Of a stretch of 37,401 bases of DNA, positions 33,427 to 37,401 are shown piece by piece. Numbering within the stretch: the first letter of the stretch is position 1; every line of letters starts with the position of its first letter. Made by a program: the position numbers and the translations under genes. The stretch covers positions 1 to 37,401 of the forward strand of contig PXQM01000182.1 in NCBI GenBank assembly GCA_003021325.1, in the 5' to 3' direction. This DNA comes from Halobacteriales archaeon QH_10_70_21 (GTDB lineage: Archaea > Halobacteriota > Halobacteria > Halobacteriales > Haloarculaceae). A model generated the notes under the pieces. That model was not told the DNA's origin, ran no database searches, and worked only from the letters and a program-made list of their open reading frames with translations.

Positions 33427-35631
33427 TTACTCCTCAAGTCGCTCCCGCAGTTCGGACGGTGTAACCGTGTCCGACCAATGGAAGGTCCCAGCGGCAATAA
33501 CCGGTGTACTCCTACGGTTGAGGTAGTTACAGAGCCTCTCGTCGTGGATTTTCACTGACCCGAACTCTCCAGGGACGATGTAGTTACGGTCAAAAGAATC
33601 CAAATCGGAGGTGAACATCGCTCCTGTATCATAATTCCAGCTTCCGAAGGTCTCAACATATAATTCGAACCGGCCATCGTTGGCCATCTCGATTCTCTGA
33701 ACCTCCGGAACACCCGTGGTAGTCTGCGCCAACGACGCGTTGGAGTCCCCAACGACAGCGTAGTGCTCGCCGGAGAACATGGTATCTTGGATGAGGTTCG
33801 TCGCGCTACCAATCGGGAACCCGTGATTGAGGAGGCGGGCAATATTCCGGCCGATCTTCGTCGCCATCGAACTGATAACGTCCTTTAGTGTGACGACGCC
33901 AGCAATGGCGCCGTTGTCGACGAGCCGCTGGCCCTGTTCGTAAGAGGAGCAGGCGTTGAGCACGAAGGTATCGGCACCGACGTCGCCAATCTGACCTGCA
34001 TCGAGATGTCCGTCCGCACAGTCGAAACCCTTGGGGTCGACGTGCCCAATATAATGTATGAAGTCGGTGTCACGCTCGAACATCGCCGCGAGTTCGGACG
34101 TTGTGAGGCCCCGCTGGAGGTTGATGTCGAAGTTCAGATGATCCCGCGTCCCGTAGATTTCAGAGACGTCTGCCTCCTCGGCCATCTCCTCGTCGTTGAC
34201 GACGACTTCGACGCCGATGCGAGAGTTGCCCTCGGCGCGCTTCTCCAACCGCTGGAGATAGGACTTCGTGGTCGCCTTCGCGGCGCCGACCGCGAAGCCG
34301 TCACCGACCCAAGCCTGGGACATGCTGTCGGCGCCGGGTAACTCGATGATTTTTTCTCGGCTGGTCGTCCCCGAGCTGGGCTTGGACGTGGACGAAGACC
34401 GCGTTAAGACGCTCCCAAAGCCGTTTACGGCTGCCCCGGCTTTTGCCCGGGTGGCACGCGTGAACGCGCTGGACGGCGCCTCCCGCTCCGCGTCCGCGAG
34501 GACCTCCTCTGACGGACACCGGACGACCGCGAGGTCGCGGGCGAGGAACGGCGTCGTCGTCGCGCGCTGCCCATCGGACTCTACGTCGGCCGTGAGCCGC
34601 CAATCCGGGCGGCCGATTTCGTCCTCGAGACGGCCGAAGGATTCGTCCAGTTCGAGGTACGTCCGCGTTCGCTCGGCGAGCGACATCTCCGGCAACTGTT
34701 CGAGGTCCAGCGGGACTCCTGCGTCCCTGATACGAGGCTCGATGTCCAGTTCGACGTCGTAGAACTGTCGGACCGCACACTCGAACTGGAACGAAAACTG
34801 CAGGACGTCCTTGACGTGCTTCTCGAACGCCCTTCGGTCGGTCCTGCCGTCGTATCCACCGGCAGCGCCGAGTGGGTACCGCCGGCCGTCGACGTGCAAC
34901 GCCGGCGCGCCCGGTTCGACGGTCGCCCCCAGCCAGTATGCCAGCGGGACGACCGGGTAGAGCCACTCGTGGGCCTCGGGCACCGTCAGCCGGATGCCGG
35001 TGTCCGGGGGCGTGGCTCCGTCGGGCAGGTTCGGCTCGCTGTCGAGTTCTATGAGCGGCGGGTGACCCCGCAACGTCGGGAAGGTCCGCTCCGGTGACCA
35101 CGTCTTCATGGCGTTGCCGAACAGCGACACCGCCTCCATCAGGTCGGCCGGGTCACTGGTCGTCGTCAGCGTCCGGCCCGGTTGCGAGTGGAACGACCGC
35201 GCCCCGACACGGATCTCGGTGTCGGGGTCGAAGAGCAGGTCGACCGACTCCTCGCCCGGAATGACGTGGAATCCGGTGCCGTCGACGCGGGCGTACACCT
35301 TCATCGGAAGGCTGCTGAACTCCAGCGTGTAGTTCCCAGGTGGAACCTCGATAGTCCCCTCGTTCGGGTCGAACTCCGCGACGATGTTCCACTCGAGGTC
35401 CCGGACCCACACGTTCAACAGGAACGGCGTCCGGAGCCGCGTCGCCGCCACCGCGACGGCGCTGTCGACCGGGTAGACGAAGGCGTCGGTCGACGCCGGC
35501 GTCGGGTCGACGGGGCTGTCGGTGTACAGTTGCGTCTGGACGTCCTCGATGGGGTCCCGGACGTGGAGCCCCGAGCGTCCGAACAGCGACTCGAACCGGG
35601 GAACGACGCCCCTGGCGCTCCCCTCAGACAT
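33427..35631 (-). CDS. CHAT-domain (caspase-like) cysteine protease
   Basis: This 734-residue protein has a C-terminal CHAT domain (about 465-640), of the caspase/separase clan. The catalytic His is His530 in DFIHYIGHVDPKG and the nucleophile is Cys561 in TFVLNACSSYEQG, each after a hydrophobic strand as in caspases. The activation-like strands GVVTLKDVISS and HYAVVGDSN follow. Residues 1-400 form an N-terminal module, partly beta-rich (YTLEFSSLPMKVYARVDGTG), that I do not recognise; it may sense a ligand. A Ser/Thr-rich linker (408-424) joins the halves. A Shine-Dalgarno GGAGGG lies eight bases before the ATG at 35631, which overlaps an upstream micro-gene by 8 bases. The protease half appears less GC-rich than the N-terminal half. 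Confidence 0.88.
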   Translation of the reverse strand: MSEGSARGVVPRFESLFGRSGLHVRDPIEDVQTQLYTDSPVDPTPASTDAFVYPVDSAVAVAATRLRTPFLLNVWVRDLEWNIVAEFDPNEGTIEVPPGNYTLEFSSLPMKVYARVDGTGFHVIPGEESVDLLFDPDTEIRVGARSFHSQPGRTLTTTSDPADLMEAVSLFGNAMKTWSPERTFPTLRGHPPLIELDSEPNLPDGATPPDTGIRLTVPEAHEWLYPVVPLAYWLGATVEPGAPALHVDGRRYPLGAAGGYDGRTDRRAFEKHVKDVLQFSFQFECAVRQFYDVELDIEPRIRDAGVPLDLEQLPEMSLAERTRTYLELDESFGRLEDEIGRPDWRLTADVESDGQRATTTPFLARDLAVVRCPSEEVLADAEREAPSSAFTRATRAKAGAAVNGFGSVLTRSSSTSKPSSGTTSREKIIELPGADSMSQAWVGDGFAVGAAKATTKSYLQRLEKRAEGNSRIGVEVVVNDEEMAEEADVSEIYGTRDHLNFDINLQRGLTTSELAAMFERDTDFIHYIGHVDPKGFDCADGHLDAGQIGDVGADTFVLNACSSYEQGQRLVDNGAIAGVVTLKDVISSMATKIGRNIARLLNHGFPIGSATNLIQDTMFSGEHYAVVGDSNASLAQTTTGVPEVQRIEMANDGRFELYVETFGSWNYDTGAMFTSDLDSFDRNYIVPGEFGSVKIHDERLCNYLNRRSTPVIAAGTFHWSDTVTPSELRERLEE

Positions 35632-35749
35632 CCGTCGTCCCTCCGGTTGCGTCCGATTCTGCCCGTCGCTCGCTCTCCGTTACGGCGCTCGTCCGGCGGA
35701 CTGACCGCTCCCAGGTGGTCGCGGCCTGCTGACCGGACAGCGTATTCAT
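35624..35749 (-). CDS. 41-residue protein encoded upstream of, and overlapping, the CHAT gene
   Basis: The protein is MNTLSGQQAATTWERSVRRT followed by an acidic and polar tail ending GGTTDV. It is hydrophilic with no membrane segment. It is supported by a TATA box at 35777-35786, 28-37 bases before the ATG, by an 8-base overlap with the CHAT start, and by the SD of the CHAT gene lying inside it. It could be a leader, an inhibitor or a regulator of the protease. I do not recognise its family, and the gene could be a non-functional leader frame. Confidence 0.5.
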   Translation of the reverse strand: MNTLSGQQAATTWERSVRRTSAVTESERRAESDATGGTTDV

Positions 35750-35750
35750 A

Positions 35751-35766
35751 AGTACTGATATGTACT
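35751..35766. promoter_or_regulatory. Operator-like palindrome at the start of the CHAT unit
   Basis: AGTAC, TGATAT, GTACT forms a perfect 5-bp inverted repeat with a 6-base centre. It lies between the TATA box (35777-35786) and the micro-gene ATG (35749), where transcription should begin. A protein bound here would block initiation, so this is a candidate repressor site. Confidence 0.5.
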
Positions 35767-35776
35767 GTGCTACATC

Positions 35777-35786
35777 GTAAAAAAAC
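35777..35786 (-). promoter_or_regulatory. TATA-like box of the CHAT unit
   Basis: GTTTTTTTAC on the minus strand, 28-37 bases upstream of the ATG at 35749. Confidence 0.55.
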
Positions 35787-35926
35787 TGTGGTCGGTTCGG
35801 CGGTGTGAGTCGAGTCGGCGCCCGCACGCCGGCGCCGTCGTCCGTCGACCGGCTCAACTGCCGGACGTAACCACCCGAACCGCGCCCCGGTAACGAACGA
35901 CTCTCCGTCGAAGTTTTGCACCGATG

Positions 35927-35943
35927 GTGAACCAGGGGTTCAC
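35927..35943. terminator. Hairpin downstream of the PHP gene
   Basis: GTGAACC, loop AGG, GGTTCAC is a perfect 7-bp stem lying 20 bases beyond the PHP stop codon. It may end that transcript; there is no strong T-run after it, so the role is uncertain. Confidence 0.35.
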
Positions 35944-35960
35944 GAAATTACGTCCGGCAG
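35938..35960 (+). repeat. Dispersed 23-bp repeat, copy 2
   Basis: This copy matches 13755-13777 at 22 of 23 positions and overlaps the right arm of the adjacent hairpin. It lies just outside the PHP stop codon. Confidence 0.6.
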
Positions 35961-35962
35961 TC

Positions 35963-36718
35963 TCAGTAGACGCTCACGTCGGCGAAGGCGCCGTCGTATG
36001 CGATGTGACCGGGGTGGGTCGGTTCGGTCCCGGACAGGAACAGCCGGTCGACCTTCTCCCAGGTGTTCTCGTAGAAGAGGTGGCCCACCTCAGCGAGACA
36101 CCGCAGCCGGTGGCCGACGCCCTCCCTGTGGTAGACTCGCCGTGGGGCGCCGGACCGCAGCGCCTCGACGAGCGCCCCAGGCGTCTCGAAGCGTTCCTCG
36201 AAGGCGGTCCACACCTCCCCGCCGGTCCCGGGGAGGTGTGCGTACGAGGAGCCGAACGGCGGCAGGTCGAACTCCCCGGACAGGTCCCGCGCCCGGTCGT
36301 TGTGCGTCCCGAAGTGCTTCGGGTTGTACACCTCGATGCCGTGGACCCGGTCGCGGTGGGCGCGCAGATCGTGGGCCTCGAGGCTCACCGTCGCGAACTC
36401 GGGGTGGGGGGCGAGAACGGCGGCGTCCTGGCGGTCGAACTCCGCCATCGCGGCCTCGAGGGTGATGAAGTCCGGGACGGGGTCGGTGAGCCCGACGGCG
36501 AGCACGTGCTTGCGGTTGCGCCAGTCGCCGGTGAACACCTCCCGGGCGGGCACGACGAACAGCTCGTCGTCGGAGAACCGCTCGGCGCGGGCCTCGACTT
36601 CGGGCAGCCGCGTGAAGTGTGGCGCGTACACGAGGGCGTCGAGGCCGCGGGCCTTGGCCCGCTCGACGACCCCCTCGTCGAGCACCTTCACGTGCGGGTC
36701 GACGCGGAACTCGTCCAT
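35963..36718 (-). CDS. PHP-domain metal-dependent phosphoesterase-like protein
   Basis: This 251-residue protein starts MDEFRVDPHVKVLDEGVVER. It shows the PHP (polymerase and histidinol phosphatase) metal-binding pattern: DPHVK near the start in place of the canonical HxHT, then VYAPHFTRLP, PAREVFTGDWRNRKHVLAVG, and AAVLAPHPEF. Such proteins hydrolyse phosphoesters with a di- or trinuclear metal site. The N-terminal His/Asp arrangement departs from the canonical HxH, so substrate and activity are uncertain. It is divergent from the zinc-finger gene at 36807. The ATG at 36718 is the only start that gives a full first strand. Confidence 0.85.
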   Translation of the reverse strand: MDEFRVDPHVKVLDEGVVERAKARGLDALVYAPHFTRLPEVEARAERFSDDELFVVPAREVFTGDWRNRKHVLAVGLTDPVPDFITLEAAMAEFDRQDAAVLAPHPEFATVSLEAHDLRAHRDRVHGIEVYNPKHFGTHNDRARDLSGEFDLPPFGSSYAHLPGTGGEVWTAFEERFETPGALVEALRSGAPRRVYHREGVGHRLRCLAEVGHLFYENTWEKVDRLFLSGTEPTHPGHIAYDGAFADVSVY

Positions 36719-36775
36719 GGGCGCGCTTCCGGGCCCGCCCCGTTAGCGGTTCCGGTTCCGCCGCCGCACGGCAAA

Positions 36776-36783
36776 CGATAAGC
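36776..36783 (+). promoter_or_regulatory. TATA-like box of the zinc-finger gene
   Basis: CGATAAGC lies 24-31 bases before the ATG at 36807. Confidence 0.5.
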
Positions 36784-36806
36784 CACCCCCCGCCCAGGCT
36801 CCGGGT

Positions 36807-37109
36807 ATGTGGGCGTGTGCCATCGACGACTGCGCGTACAGCGCCGAGGCGGTCGAGGACCTGCTCGTCCATCAGGCGCGGTCACACGAGCGCCACGAGT
36901 GTGCGGTCTGTCACGCTATCGTCCCGGACGGCTACTTCGCCATCCGGCACGCCTTCGACGAGCACTCCCGCGATGACTACATGCGGCACTACGACGCCGA
37001 CGCCGACGACGTTCGCACCAGAGAGGCGGCCCTCGACGCCGTCGAGGAGGCAGCCGACGTCGAGGCGGTAGCCGGGCGGCTCGACGACGTCGACGCACCC
37101 GGGGAGTAA
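36807..37109 (+). CDS. Haloarchaeal C2H2-type zinc-finger protein
   Basis: This 100-residue protein starts MWACAIDDCAYSAEAVEDLL. The first finger has Cys4, Cys9 and two His (LVHQARSH). A second knuckle follows (HECAVCHAI, then AIRHAFDEH) with two Cys and two His, so two zinc sites are likely. An acidic helical tail fills the last 35 residues. A TATA box supports a leaderless start. Families like this are common in haloarchaea and are thought to bind nucleic acid or proteins; no target is known. Confidence 0.8.
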   Translation: MWACAIDDCAYSAEAVEDLLVHQARSHERHECAVCHAIVPDGYFAIRHAFDEHSRDDYMRHYDADADDVRTREAALDAVEEAADVEAVAGRLDDVDAPGE

Positions 37110-37127
37110 GCGCTCCGGAGCGACCGG

Positions 37128-37401
37128 TCACCGCTCCTCGGAATCCAGTACACGAATCTGGTCGCCGCGCACGGTGACCGGGATGGGGACGGTCGCCTCG
37201 TACAGCTCGACCGTGACCTGGTCCTTGCCCTCGTCGATGCGCTGGACCTGGGCCTTCTCGCCCTTGAACGGCCCGGCGATCAGCTCGACGATGTCGCCCT
37301 CGGCGATGCCCTCGACGTCCGGCTTGGGGCTGAGGAAGTGCTCGACCTCGGCGATCGAGGACTCGCCTGGCACGAGGTTGCGGGCGTGGGGGATGTCCTC
37401 G
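37128..37401 (-). CDS. spt5: Transcription elongation factor Spt5 (NusG-like), N-terminus outside window
   Basis: The frame is open to the right edge; the visible 90 residues are the C-terminal part of archaeal Spt5. They include the end of the NGN domain ([14 protein letters not shown]) and the KOW domain ([20 protein letters not shown], then [20 protein letters not shown]). Spt5 binds the RNA polymerase clamp and aids elongation. The full protein is about 145 residues, so some 55 are missing to the right. A GTG within the frame at 37373 is not the start, because the frame and the similarity continue upstream of it. Confidence 0.93.
   Translation of the reverse strand, partial: EDIPHARNLVPGESSIAEVEHFLSPKPDVEGIAEGDIVELIAGPFKGEKAQVQRIDEGKDQVTVELYEATVPIPVTVRGDQIRVLDSEER

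Noticed and set aside
37128..37373. A complete 81-residue gene starting at the GTG at 37373
   Set aside because: The frame and the Spt5 similarity continue to the window edge, so it is a 5'-truncated spt5.

Overview
The window is a stretch of chromosome from a haloarchaeon (class Halobacteria). The DNA is about 70% GC and the proteins are strongly acidic. Many genes start at an ATG about 25-30 bases downstream of a TATA-like box, the leaderless arrangement usual in this group. The families are also typical of haloarchaea: a HalOD1 output protein, bacterio-opsin-activator (HTH_10) regulators, archaeal cytidylate kinase, Spt5, and several small zinc-finger proteins. I see no rRNA, tRNA, CRISPR array or intact insertion sequence.

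Layout. 1-4000 (minus strand): the N-terminal part of a secretion ATPase, a HalOD1 protein, and a two-gene sugar-metabolism operon (TIM-barrel isomerase, then a Gfo/Idh/MocA dehydrogenase with an odd C-terminal tail). 4041-4400: a decayed IS6-type remnant and a structured hairpin element. 4500-7820: a small membrane protein with an ArsR-like regulator, a winged-helix protein, a zinc-finger protein and a DUF4349 lipoprotein. 8131-12387: a very large REC/GAF/PAS sensor with a bacterio-opsin-activator output, broken by an internal deletion and two frame changes. 12471-20560: rhomboid protease, small membrane protein, lipase maturation factor homologue, histidine kinase, VOC protein and quinone-oxidoreductase-like enzyme, MATE exporter, dCTP deaminase/dUTPase-like protein and a small unknown. 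20585-25341: CBS protein, coiled-coil protein, mini zinc ribbon, an organomercurial-lyase operon (merB plus an HTH_10 regulator), a membrane protein, and a methyltransferase broken by a 73-bp duplication. 25348-30479: P450, cytidylate kinase, universal stress protein, Rieske protein, and a sulfatase-GtrA fusion. 30519-32914: a GMC oxidoreductase with its small subunit. 33263-35749: a CHAT (caspase-like) protease locus with two micro-genes. 35963-37401: PHP phosphoesterase-like protein, zinc-finger protein, and the C-terminal part of Spt5.

Most interesting region. At 33263-35786 a 734-residue CHAT protease (His530/Cys561 dyad) is preceded by an overlapping 41-codon gene. That gene's start region carries a palindromic operator-like site. 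The protease is faced tail-to-tail by a 43-residue hydrophobic peptide gene with its own promoter. By analogy with caspase-like proteases that act on small membrane effectors, this is a reasonable candidate for an uncharacterised stress or defence module, but the functional link is inference. Other points worth a second look are the sulfatase-GtrA fusion, the merB/HTH_10 pair, the two recently broken genes, and several repeats and hairpins in intergenic DNA.
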